A DNA stretch of 33,052 nt from NCBI GenBank assembly GCA_026393835.1, contig JAPKZK010000089.1, positions 1 to 33,052 of the forward strand. Direction: 5' to 3'. This DNA comes from Candidatus Aminicenantota bacterium (GTDB lineage: Bacteria > Acidobacteriota > Aminicenantia > UBA2199). Below are positions 1 through 7,618 of the stretch, in pieces. Every line of letters starts with the position of its first letter. Position 1 is the stretch's first letter. A model generated the notes under the pieces. The model saw nothing but the letters and a program-made list of their open reading frames with translations, had not been told where the DNA came from and did no database searches. The translations under genes were made by a program, and so were the position numbers.

Positions 1-539
1 TCAAACACCTGTACTACGATTATATCAAAGAAACCTACGAGGAAACCGGTTTATTTGCCATCGATTTGAGCAAATATGAAGACTTGATGAAAGAGATGGC
101 GTTTAATGGGAAATGGGAACCGTTAATCGAATATCTTGTCCAAAAGATGGAGACATCGATGGGAATAAGGGATTTAATCGCCGGGGAAAGAGCGATCCAG
201 GCGTTTTTGAATGTTTACCTGGGGTTATCCGCCCTATACCTGGTCTATTCTGAAAAAGAGTTGGAAAAAGGCTATTCCGATTTGGTATTGGAACCGTTCC
301 TGGCCCAATACCCGGGGTTAAAGTATTCCTATCTTATCGAAATCAAATACAGTAAACCCCAGGACAAAAAGAAAGAATTAACCCCGGGAAAATTAAAAAA
401 CATTAAGGAAGAAGCCAAAGCCCAATTAAACCAATACAGCCGTGATGAGAAATTTAAAAAGACCATCGGGCAAACCACGCTGAAAAAAGTAGTGTTGATC
501 TTCAGTGGAACCCGGTTGATATATAAGGCTGAAGTATAA
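1..539 (+). CDS. PD-(D/E)XK nuclease-domain protein, C-terminal part (DUF1703/PDDEXK_9-like), 5' truncated
   Basis: The frame is already open at the left edge (first full codon at base 3) and ends with TAA at 537-539, so this is about 179 C-terminal residues of a longer gene. It resembles the nuclease-like half of the AAA-ATPase-like/PD-(D/E)XK family, whose full proteins are usually about 500 residues. Visible hallmarks are an acidic residue in GYSDLVLEPF, followed after a proline-rich turn by the strand YLIEIKY. This fits the D...(E)xK core. After it come a lysine-rich helix and an A-x-x-Q-L-x-Q-Y helix. The biological role of this family is poorly defined. The N-terminal ATPase-like domain lies outside the window, so it cannot be judged whether the protein is intact. 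Confidence 0.75.
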   Translation, partial: KHLYYDYIKETYEETGLFAIDLSKYEDLMKEMAFNGKWEPLIEYLVQKMETSMGIRDLIAGERAIQAFLNVYLGLSALYLVYSEKELEKGYSDLVLEPFLAQYPGLKYSYLIEIKYSKPQDKKKELTPGKLKNIKEEAKAQLNQYSRDEKFKKTIGQTTLKKVVLIFSGTRLIYKAEV

Positions 540-591
540 AGGTGAAAATCGGCCTGTCCCGTATCCCTATCGAAATTCTCCCGATTTAGTA

Positions 592-620
592 TTGACAACT
601 GCCATTGAAAGAGTTATTAT
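592..620 (+). promoter_or_regulatory. Sigma-70-type promoter of the SBBP-repeat gene
   Basis: TTGACA at 592-597 and TATTAT at 615-620 are separated by 17 bases, close to the vegetative consensus. A start near 627 gives a 5' leader of about 138 bases before the ATG at 765. The leader contains a short frame (701-733). Confidence 0.7.
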
Positions 621-700
621 ATCGGCTAAAGCAAAAGGTTGCTTAAGGAGAGATTAACGAAGACAAAATGGGATGAAAAAAGAATTAAAATATAGGAGAA

Positions 701-733
701 ATGGTTAAGGATAAAGGTTTCAGAGTAAAATAA
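701..733 (+). other. 10-codon upstream frame in the leader of the SBBP-repeat gene
   Basis: ATG at 701 follows an AGGAG motif (694-698) and opens ten codons ending in TAA at 731-733. It ends 31 bases before the main start at 765, which has its own strong AAAGGAGG site. It could be a leader peptide that tunes expression or a chance frame. Only the ribosome-binding-site spacing supports it. Confidence 0.25.
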
Positions 734-764
734 TACATTTATATTAAAAAAAGGAGGTAATTTT

Positions 765-3700
765 ATGAATAAGAGGTGGTTAGTGTTAGTGATGTTGATT
801 GTATGCTTAATTGCGGGTTCATCATCCGAATCCCGGGCGCAAAAAGAGAATGTTTTGTCCCTGGACGCAAACAGTGGAGGCAATCAAGCCAATGTAAAAA
901 TTGAGAAAGATTACGGCAAAATGCCGCTGTACTTTATTCCCAATAACGGACAGATGGACAAACTGGTATATTATTATGTCCAGGGCAAAGATAAAACCGT
1001 TTATTTCACTTCGGAAGGAGTGACATATTCCCTAAACTTCAAAGACCCTTCGCAACTTTCGCAACGTTGGGTCGTCAAACTGGAGTTTGTGGGCGCCAGG
1101 AAGAACGTGAAACCGGAATGCCTGGAAAGTAGCGGGACGGTGGTTTCGTATTTCCTGGGAAAACCCCAAGATTGGAATGCGGGACTTCAGGCGGCGTCGA
1201 AAATCCTTTACCGTGAACTCTGGCCCGGCATCGACATGGTCTATTACGGAACCGTCAATAAAATGAAATACGAGTTCATCGTGCATCCCGGCGCTGATCC
1301 CTCTCAAATCAAGTTGGCTTACCTGGGCGCAGACAGTGTGAAAGAAAACAATCAAGGTCAACTGGAAGTTCAAACCCCGGCGGGAGGATTTATCGACGAC
1401 ACGCCGGTGGCCTGGCAAGAGATCGCCGGGAAGCGGGAAAATGTGTCGTTAAAATATGCTGTAGAAACAGAAATAGAAAAAGCAGGGAAAAAACAACATA
1501 GCCTGGATGTGACCTATGGCTTTTCAGTAGGAAAGTATGACAGAAATCAGACATTGATTCTTGATCCGGTGGTTATTGTTTACTGCGGGTATATCGGTGG
1601 TTCAGGAGATGATGTATGCAATGGAATGGTTGTGGACCCATCGGGCTGCGTCTATGTGACCGGGGATACCGAGACCTTCGGCAGTAGTTTCCCGGTGACC
1701 GTCGGCCCGGACCTGACCTACAATAACGGTAGTCATGATGCCTTTGTGGCCAAGGTCAAGGCCGATGGCACCGGACTGGTGTACTGCGGATATATCGGGG
1801 GCTCAATGTGGGATATGGGCTGCGGTATCGCGGTAGATGGTTCGGGTTGCGCCTATGTAACCGGGTATACTGCTTCCACGCAAACCACCTTCCCCGTGAT
1901 AGTGGGACCGGATTTGACTCATAATGGTGGAGAAGTCGATGCGTTTATAGCGAAAGTCAAGGCCGATGGAACCGGACTGGAATACTGCGGATATATCGGG
2001 GGTTCAAACAATGAGTTTGGCACTGTAATTACAGCGGATGCGTCGGGATGCGCTTATGTGGCAGGGTATACCGGTTCCTCCCAAACCACTTTCCCGGTGG
2101 TCGGAGGCCCGAATTTGGTTTTCAACGGTGGCTCGTATGACGCCTTTGTGGCGAAAGTCAAATCCGATGGCACCGGACTGGACTTCTGCGGTTATATCGG
2201 CGGTTCAGGTGATGATAAGTGTTATGGAATTGCTGTGGACGCATCGTGCTGCGCCTATATAACCGGCCAAACGAACTCCACTGAAACGACGTTCCCTGTA
2301 GTGGGGGGGCCCGATCTAACCTACAATGGCGGCACTGGTGATGTATTTGTTGCGAAGGTCAAAGCCGATGGAACCGGATTGGACTTCTGCGGTTATATCG
2401 GCGGTTCAGGTGATGATTATAATCATGGATTCGCCATGGATGCGTCGGGCTGCATCTATGTGACGGGATATACTAATTCCGACCAGGCCACTTTTCCAGT
2501 GGCCGTGGGGCCCGACCTGGTTTTCAATGGAGGTGAAGACGCCTTTGTGGCGAAGGTAAATGCCGCCGGGACTGCATTGGATTACTGTGGGTATATCGGG
2601 GGTTCAGGGACTGACAATGGTTATGGAATCGCAGTGGATGGCGCGGGTTGCGCCTATGTGGCCGGGAGAACTCAATCCGACCAAACCACGTTCCCGGTTA
2701 TCGTAGGACCTGATTTAATTTTCAATGGAACCCAGGATGCATTTGCGGCGAAGGTCGACGCCGCCGGAATCGCATTGGATTACTGCGGGTATATCGGGGG
2801 TTCAGGGGATGATAGGATCATTTACATTGCCCTGGACGCTTCAGGCTGCGTCTATGTGGCCGGGGATACTTTTTCCACCCAAGCCACGTTCCCGGTGGCT
2901 GTAGGGCCGGACCTGACCCAAAATGGAACCAGGGATGTCTTCGTGGCCAAAATTTCCATGAATTATACAGTAAACTTTGCGGCCGGAAGCGGCGGCACAT
3001 TGACCGGGACCACGAGCCAGACAGTTCTGCAAGGATACAATTGCTCAGCGGTTGAGGCTGTACCCAATACCGGGTATTATTTTGTCAACTGGACCGGAAC
3101 GAGTGGATTTGAAACCACCACCGATAACCCCTTAACCGTAACCAATGTGACCTCCGATATGACCATAACCGCCAATTTTATACAGATCGCTGATGGATGG
3201 CTTCCGGTTGTGGGGCTTCAAAATAACATGATCGTGTACGGGAAATCCTTTAACGGCAATAACCCTGCGGCGGCCGGCGATTGGCTCGGCGCTTTCGGCC
3301 CCGGCGGAATTTCCGATTGCCGGGGTATCGTTGCCGTACAAGCCAATGGCAACTATTACATCACTATCGTCAGCAATGAAATTTCCGACGAAATCATCAC
3401 TTTCAAACTGTGGCCCCTTCCCTCCGGCCCCGCCATCGACGGCAGCGAATCCATCACCTTTGTCAATAATAGCGTTTACGACGGCCTTCCTCTTCATTTC
3501 GGCCCCAGGGAACAAGCTTTCAACCTAGTAAACGGATGGAACTGGATTTCCTTCAATACGCTGCCCACCGATACGTCTTTTAATGCCGTCTTCGGAACCC
3601 CCGGCGTCATCGAACAAATCAAAAGTCAAACCCAGGCGGCCATTTATACGGGCGAAAATTGGATCGGCGATTTAACCGGCATGAACGGGATTGCCGACGG

Positions 3701-4946
3701 CATCATGTACAAAGTCAAAACAAATCAAGCTTACGCCTTCAACGTGACCGGGACCACCGTACCTTATAATACCCCCCTTTCCCTGGTCACCGGGTGGAAC
3801 TGGACGGCCTACCTGCCCACACTCTCACAGCCGGTAGACGATGCGGTCAATTCCATTATAACCCCGGTGAGCCAGGTCAAGAGTCAAACCCAATCCGTCA
3901 TTAAAATCGGTTCAACCCTGTTCGGCGATCTAACTCAAATGGAACCCAATAAAGGTTATACCATTTTAATGAACCAGCCGGGCGTCCTGCAGTTCCCTCA
4001 GGGAGTTTCCATATTCCCGGATCAAGCAAGAGGAAAAACAACCGCGGTGAAAACACAGGCAGTTTCCTGGCCGCTCATCAAAGGCAACCAGTATAATATG
4101 GTAACCTTGGGTAAAGTCTTTTTCGAAGGCAAAGCCATATCCGGCCCCGGTTATTACCTGGTAAGCATCGGACCCAAAAGCGAAAAAGACAACCGGTCCT
4201 TCAGCCCTATTGGAACCGACGGCTCTTATTTCTCCACCATCCTGGGCAACAGCGGCGGCGAGACCATAAAATTCAAATTATACAACAGCGCCAGCGGCAA
4301 GACATATGATGTGGCCCGTTCCCTGGCGTTTCAACCCGATGCACTTAAATCCGCCTACAATCTTAAGGCGCGCAGTGTGAAGGTCATCGCGCCCGCCCCG
4401 GGAGCCAACTTGCAGATGGGCGCAACCTGTACCATTTCATGGGGCGCTTACGAAGTTAATAATGTCAAAATCGAACTCTACAAAGGCGGGAGATCGTATT
4501 CGGTTATCGCGGCATCGGTTCCGGCGGGTTCACGCACATACAGTTGGACGATACCCGAACGAATGCCCTTTGGGAACGATTACCAGGTGAAAGTGTCCTG
4601 CGTTGATCCGGGGGTGATAGCGAAAGATTTATCCATGATGTTTTCTATAAAACCAGCACCTTCCATTTTCTTGATTTCACCCAACGGGGGCGAAATATGG
4701 AAAGTGAAACAGGGTGTTGACATTACGTGGCGTTCCCTGGGGATCGACAATATCAAGATCGAATTGTACAAAGGAACAGTGCTGAAAACAGAGATTTTGG
4801 CAAGCACTCCGGCTGCAACAGGGAAATACACATGGGCCATACCGGCGAATCATGCGCTGGGAACGAAATTTAAAATTAAAATATCCTGTGTTGACACCGG
4901 CGTAAATCTCAACGACATCAGCGATAGTTGGTTTTCCATCAAGTAG
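765..4946 (+). CDS. Large secreted SBBP (beta-propeller) repeat protein with InlB-like and Kre9/Knh1-like C-terminal domains
   Basis: A 1393-residue exported protein. Residues 1-25 form a signal peptide ending near SRAQ. Residues about 45-265 resemble the DUF7948 domain found N-terminal to SBBP repeats (YFIPNNGQM, then EFIVHPGADP). Residues about 272-732 are seven SBBP repeats of 66-67 residues. A divergent InlB B-repeat-like unit follows (FAAGSGGTLTG to ITANF, about 733-806). Two copies of a module containing GWNWISF or GWNWTAY come next, flanked by related DGWLPVV and SWPLIKG segments. Two Kre9/Knh1-like Ig domains with ISW and IELYKG motifs end the protein. An AAAGGAGG site before ATG 765 fixes the start. 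The protein probably acts at the cell surface or outside the cell as a binding or adhesion scaffold. No enzymatic site is apparent, and the ligand is unknown. Confidence 0.85.
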   Translation: MNKRWLVLVMLIVCLIAGSSSESRAQKENVLSLDANSGGNQANVKIEKDYGKMPLYFIPNNGQMDKLVYYYVQGKDKTVYFTSEGVTYSLNFKDPSQLSQRWVVKLEFVGARKNVKPECLESSGTVVSYFLGKPQDWNAGLQAASKILYRELWPGIDMVYYGTVNKMKYEFIVHPGADPSQIKLAYLGADSVKENNQGQLEVQTPAGGFIDDTPVAWQEIAGKRENVSLKYAVETEIEKAGKKQHSLDVTYGFSVGKYDRNQTLILDPVVIVYCGYIGGSGDDVCNGMVVDPSGCVYVTGDTETFGSSFPVTVGPDLTYNNGSHDAFVAKVKADGTGLVYCGYIGGSMWDMGCGIAVDGSGCAYVTGYTASTQTTFPVIVGPDLTHNGGEVDAFIAKVKADGTGLEYCGYIGGSNNEFGTVITADASGCAYVAGYTGSSQTTFPVVGGPNLVFNGGSYDAFVAKVKSDGTGLDFCGYIGGSGDDKCYGIAVDASCCAYITGQTNSTETTFPVVGGPDLTYNGGTGDVFVAKVKADGTGLDFCGYIGGSGDDYNHGFAMDASGCIYVTGYTNSDQATFPVAVGPDLVFNGGEDAFVAKVNAAGTALDYCGYIGGSGTDNGYGIAVDGAGCAYVAGRTQSDQTTFPVIVGPDLIFNGTQDAFAAKVDAAGIALDYCGYIGGSGDDRIIYIALDASGCVYVAGDTFSTQATFPVAVGPDLTQNGTRDVFVAKISMNYTVNFAAGSGGTLTGTTSQTVLQGYNCSAVEAVPNTGYYFVNWTGTSGFETTTDNPLTVTNVTSDMTITANFIQIADGWLPVVGLQNNMIVYGKSFNGNNPAAAGDWLGAFGPGGISDCRGIVAVQANGNYYITIVSNEISDEIITFKLWPLPSGPAIDGSESITFVNNSVYDGLPLHFGPREQAFNLVNGWNWISFNTLPTDTSFNAVFGTPGVIEQIKSQTQAAIYTGENWIGDLTGMNGIADGIMYKVKTNQAYAFNVTGTTVPYNTPLSLVTGWNWTAYLPTLSQPVDDAVNSIITPVSQVKSQTQSVIKIGSTLFGDLTQMEPNKGYTILMNQPGVLQFPQGVSIFPDQARGKTTAVKTQAVSWPLIKGNQYNMVTLGKVFFEGKAISGPGYYLVSIGPKSEKDNRSFSPIGTDGSYFSTILGNSGGETIKFKLYNSASGKTYDVARSLAFQPDALKSAYNLKARSVKVIAPAPGANLQMGATCTISWGAYEVNNVKIELYKGGRSYSVIAASVPAGSRTYSWTIPERMPFGNDYQVKVSCVDPGVIAKDLSMMFSIKPAPSIFLISPNGGEIWKVKQGVDITWRSLGIDNIKIELYKGTVLKTEILASTPAATGKYTWAIPANHALGTKFKIKISCVDTGVNLNDISDSWFSIK
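1578..2955 (+). repeat. Seven tandem SBBP-repeat units, period about 200 bases
   Basis: Units begin near 1578, 1777, 1978, 2178, 2379, 2578 and 2776. Each encodes CGYIGGSxxD, an AVDxSGC(A/V)YV strand, TTFPVxVGPDL and DAFVAKVxADGTGL. The first Cys and the Cys of SGC are kept in every unit. DNA similarity between units is high, so expansion or contraction by recombination is likely. Confidence 0.9.
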
Positions 4947-4970
4947 AGACGTTGCGCACGACGTCTCTAC
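4943..4970. repeat. Perfect 10-bp inverted repeat overlapping the SBBP gene stop codon
   Basis: GTAGAGACGT (4943-4952) pairs perfectly with ACGTCTCTAC (4961-4970) around an 8-base loop. The TAG stop at 4944-4946 lies in the left arm. No T-run follows, so it is not a clear intrinsic terminator. It may be a dispersed repetitive palindrome that also ends or protects the message. Confidence 0.7.
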
Positions 4971-4975
4971 CTTAG

Positions 4976-4995
4976 GGGCCAGGCATGCCTGGCCC
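4976..4995. repeat. Perfect 20-bp palindrome
   Basis: GGGCCAGGCATGCCTGGCCC at 4976-4995 equals its own reverse complement. It lies five bases after the preceding hairpin. Such back-to-back palindromes are typical of REP-like dispersed repeats, but copy number elsewhere cannot be seen here. Confidence 0.7.
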
Positions 4996-5188
4996 TCTTT
5001 CTCGTCCCCCAGGACAAAGCCATGACTTACCTGGCCGCCTTCCGGAACCCCACCCTGTATCACAGGTACTTAAGATGGGACTTAAAAAATATCATGGACC
5101 TGGAAATTCACGCCGACAAAATCGCAGACCTACACGTTCGAAACCTGGTCAAATACTTTCTCCAACAATTCAAAACCGGGCTTCACCA

Positions 5189-5218
5189 CCAGGAACCTTT
5201 TTATAAAAAGGTTCCTGG
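5189..5218. terminator. Perfect 30-bp palindrome followed by T-rich DNA, probable terminator
   Basis: Bases 5189-5218 form a perfect inverted repeat with 15-base arms, each containing AGGAACC or its complement plus five T or A. The T-rich stretch around 5231-5246 follows on the + strand. It sits between the SBBP gene and the folK promoter, so it plausibly insulates folK. Confidence 0.5.
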
Positions 5219-5267
5219 ACTTCCAAAAATTTTTTATTATTTTTATTAAAAGGTTTTTCCATTATGA

Positions 5268-5273
5268 TATAAT
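5268..5273 (+). promoter_or_regulatory. -10 box of folK, suggesting a leaderless transcript
   Basis: TATAAT at 5268-5273 is followed by ATG at 5279, so transcription should begin at or beside the start codon. No Shine-Dalgarno sequence precedes the ATG. The -35 region (about 5245-5250, ATTAAA) is weak. Confidence 0.45.
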
Positions 5274-5278
5274 TGAGT

Positions 5279-5812
5279 ATGCTATATTATCTTGCTTTAG
5301 GTTCCAACATGGGCGACAGGCTTTCCAATATCCGGCGGGCCACTGCTTTCTTAAAAACCATCGGGACGGTTTTAAAAGCCTCTTCCATCTATGAGACTTT
5401 ACCCGTGGCAATGGCGCCGGACGCCGAGAATTTTTACAACCAGGTGCTCTGCCTCGACAGCCACCTTTCTCCCCATGACCTCTTGAAAGCGGCTAAAGAA
5501 TTTGAAAAAAAAATGGGCCGGGATGTGACTTCTCCCACTGCATCACACAACAAACCACGAACCATGGATATCGATATACTTCTGGCAGGGGACCGGGTCA
5601 TCGCTACCCGGGAGCTCACCATTCCCCACAAAGAAATGCACAACAGGGAGTTTGTCTTGGCGCCATTAAATGAAATCGCCCCGGCAGCGATTCACCCGGT
5701 TCTGAAGCAAAGAATTACTGAAATCCTATCCCGTTTGAAGACCCCGGAACAGATTAATGGCCGGCAAAAAAATGCCACTACTTTAAAAACCATCCGTGAG
5801 GGCGTTTTTTAA
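5279..5812 (+). CDS. folK: 2-amino-4-hydroxy-6-hydroxymethyldihydropteridine pyrophosphokinase (HPPK)
   Basis: Catalyses pyrophosphate transfer from ATP to 6-hydroxymethyl-7,8-dihydropterin in cytoplasmic folate synthesis. The 177-residue product has the family pattern: an N-terminal YLALGSNMGDR, then FYNQVL, and the HPPK signature around RTMDIDILL with the two metal-binding aspartates. IPHKEMHNREFVLAPLNEIAP follows. ATG 5279 is preferred over an in-frame TTG at 5273, because the TTG overlaps the -10 box and family members start just before YLALGSN. The gene appears monocistronic. The next gene starts 170 bases on with its own promoter, and no other folate genes are nearby. The last 20 or so residues extend slightly beyond the conserved fold. 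Confidence 0.93.
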   Translation: MLYYLALGSNMGDRLSNIRRATAFLKTIGTVLKASSIYETLPVAMAPDAENFYNQVLCLDSHLSPHDLLKAAKEFEKKMGRDVTSPTASHNKPRTMDIDILLAGDRVIATRELTIPHKEMHNREFVLAPLNEIAPAAIHPVLKQRITEILSRLKTPEQINGRQKNATTLKTIREGVF

Positions 5813-5892
5813 AAGGATCCCGACATATTGACAACGAATCCTGCCGCCCCACCATCATCCCGATAAAATTTCAAAAAAAACTTTTCCTTAAG

Positions 5893-5921
5893 TTGAAATA
5901 TGAAGCCATTTCCTATATAAT
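5893..5921 (+). promoter_or_regulatory. Strong sigma-70-type promoter of the PAP2/CPBP/SDR operon
   Basis: TTGAAA (5893-5898) and TATAAT (5916-5921) are 17 bases apart. The start should be near 5928, which is exactly an ATG opening a 23-codon frame. Confidence 0.7.
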
Positions 5922-5927
5922 CCCCCT

Positions 5928-5999
5928 ATGCATAAGGAGTATAAAATTGCTTTTTTCGCTATAGTTAATTGCAGCAGATACCATGAACTCTTTCTTTAA
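5928..5999 (+). other. 23-codon leaderless upstream frame overlapping the PAP2 gene start
   Basis: ATG 5928 lies six bases after the -10 box, at the predicted transcription start. The frame runs 23 codons to TAA at 5997-5999, 14 bases beyond the ATG (5983) of the PAP2 gene in another frame. The PAP2 ATG has no good Shine-Dalgarno sequence, so translation of this frame could deliver ribosomes to it. It could also be a chance frame. Confidence 0.35.
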
Positions 6000-6897
6000 G
6001 AAATTCAGCATCATCGATTTTTTAAATTTCTCCTGCCTGGCTGTGGTAGTGGTTTTCTATGGACTGGCTTTCAAGCGGACGCCTTATAAAATAGCGGCGC
6101 CATTGGCCTACCTGGGACTTTTTTTATTCATGACCCTGATGATCTATTTGAGAAGTAAAAACAAGTTTGACCGCCAACAGGAGCTCTTAAACTTTGTATA
6201 CCCTGCATTTTTCGTATTCGGGATATTTGAAACATTTTTCATGACCCTATCCTATTTCAATTCCAACCGTTACGATGACCTGATGGTTCGCATCGATCGA
6301 ATGCTCCTGGGGGTGGACCCCACCATCTGGTTCCAGAGCTGGATAAGCCCCCTGGCCACGGATTTTTTTTATGTTTTATATTTCTTTTATTTTCCCATGC
6401 CTTTTTTCATCGTGATCTGGTTGTACCGTAAAAAAATGTTAAGGGAACTGGGGGAGGCATTTTTTGTTTTTATTTTTACTTATTTCGGGGCATATATCGC
6501 CTACTTCTTCGTGCCGGTCCAGGGGCCGCGTTTTTTCATGGAGAACTTGCATACCGTTCCCTTAGACGGGGTGTTTTTTACGGAACCCATCCGCACCCTG
6601 ATCGATTTTTTCGAGCCCAATAAACTGGATGCATTCCCCAGCTTGCATACGACCATCGTCTTAATGACCCTGTTTCTTTGTTTTAAACATAATAAAAAAA
6701 TGTTCCGGGCCTTTTTGCCTGTGTCGGTGGGGATATTGATATCATTGATCTATTGCCGGTACCATTATTTTATCGATATGGCGGCGGGGGCCGTTTGGGC
6801 TACATTTGCCTATTTTGTTTCCACCCGTTTATATTCGCGGTTTAACCCCCGGTGTTTCCCCCACTTTGGCGGCAATAAAAACGGGGAACAAAAATGA
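5983..6897 (+). CDS. PAP2-superfamily membrane protein, Aur1/inositol-phosphorylceramide-synthase-like
   Basis: A 304-residue polytopic protein with about six hydrophobic spans. Catalytic motifs of the PAP2 phosphatase/phosphotransferase fold are visible: GPRFF at 181-185, PSLH at 219-222 and H261-x3-D265 within RYHYFID. The last two match the Aur1/IPC-synthase subgroup (PSLH, HYxxD) better than classical PSGH phosphatases. Family members move phosphate or phospho-head groups on lipids at the membrane, which suggests phospholipid or sphingolipid head-group chemistry. It is the first gene of an operon: its stop overlaps the next start (ATGA, 6894-6897). The substrate cannot be read from sequence; dephosphorylation of a prenyl or lipid phosphate is an alternative. 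Confidence 0.8.
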   Translation: MNSFFKKFSIIDFLNFSCLAVVVVFYGLAFKRTPYKIAAPLAYLGLFLFMTLMIYLRSKNKFDRQQELLNFVYPAFFVFGIFETFFMTLSYFNSNRYDDLMVRIDRMLLGVDPTIWFQSWISPLATDFFYVLYFFYFPMPFFIVIWLYRKKMLRELGEAFFVFIFTYFGAYIAYFFVPVQGPRFFMENLHTVPLDGVFFTEPIRTLIDFFEPNKLDAFPSLHTTIVLMTLFLCFKHNKKMFRAFLPVSVGILISLIYCRYHYFIDMAAGAVWATFAYFVSTRLYSRFNPRCFPHFGGNKNGEQK

Positions 6898-7607
6898 GGG
6901 CCTTGATTAATGGTTTTAAAATAGAGAAAAAGGATATTAACGCTTTTATCCTCCTGCTCAGCGCCCCTGTACTGCTTACCCTGTATTATTATCACGGCTG
7001 CGCCCCCCGCTTTGCCCAATACTTCCCCTCTCTTAAAGAAGACCCGTTAATAGGTCTATTCAACACCCTCTGGCAGTTTGGGGTATTCTTTGCGCTGATG
7101 TTTTTGATCCCCTTATTCTTTATCAAATACCGGCTTAAAACCCCATTGCGAAATTTCGGGTTTTCCCTGGGGGATAAGAAATTCGGCTTGCGATTGGCGT
7201 TGGTATCGATTCCCTTTATCGTTGCGCCGCTTATTTATATCGGATCGCGGCTCCCGGACCTCCGGGCGGAATACCCACTGGCCGGGATTTTACTTGAGAG
7301 GCATGACCTGGTGGTCTGGTATGAATTGGCCTATGTGCTTTTTTATTATACGGCCTGGGAATTTTTCTTCAGGGGGTTCCTGTTATTCGGGCTGCGTGAG
7401 AAATACGGCGATATGACCGCCATCATGATCCAGACGATTTCTTCCTGTCTCATCCACCTGGGCAAACCCGAAAGCGAAATCATCGGGTCCATCGTGGTAG
7501 GTATCCTGTTCGGTGTGATCGCCCTGAGGACCCGGTCTATCTGGTATGTTTTTGCCATCCATGCCGGCATCGGCGTATTGACCGACCTATTTATAATTTT
7601 CTTGTAG
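6894..7607 (+). CDS. CPBP-family intramembrane protease-like protein with altered first motif
   Basis: A 237-residue membrane protein of the CPBP/Abi (Rce1-related) family, whose members cleave prenylated proteins or act in bacteriocin self-immunity. Motif 1 reads WEFFFRG (155-161). The usual Glu-Glu-x3-Arg is here Trp155-Glu156-x3-Arg160, so the first Glu is lost while the second Glu and the Arg stay. A motif-2 His sits in SCLIHLGKP (about 178) and a motif-3 His in AIHAGIG (about 203). The ATG overlaps the PAP2 stop by four bases, a sign of translational coupling. A CGGGGAA motif precedes the ATG. Whether it is an active protease is uncertain because of the Glu-to-Trp change. Confidence 0.75.
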   Translation: MRALINGFKIEKKDINAFILLLSAPVLLTLYYYHGCAPRFAQYFPSLKEDPLIGLFNTLWQFGVFFALMFLIPLFFIKYRLKTPLRNFGFSLGDKKFGLRLALVSIPFIVAPLIYIGSRLPDLRAEYPLAGILLERHDLVVWYELAYVLFYYTAWEFFFRGFLLFGLREKYGDMTAIMIQTISSCLIHLGKPESEIIGSIVVGILFGVIALRTRSIWYVFAIHAGIGVLTDLFIIFL

Positions 7608-7618
7608 CGGAGATTACG

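Larger units (their letters stand above)
4947..5278. other. Palindrome-rich intergenic spacer with no convincing gene
   Basis: The 332 bases between the SBBP gene and folK hold three perfect palindromes or hairpins (4943-4970, 4976-4995, 5189-5218) and the folK promoter. Two overlapping frames of about 75 codons (4985-5206 and 5022-5249) are open. The longer one runs through the palindrome at 5189-5218 and has no ribosome binding site, so neither is called a gene. Confidence 0.5.

Noticed and set aside
5022..5249. 75-codon frame in the spacer before folK
   Set aside because: No ribosome binding site, runs through a perfect 30-bp palindrome and an AT-rich tail, and overlaps a second frame of similar length. 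Looks non-coding.
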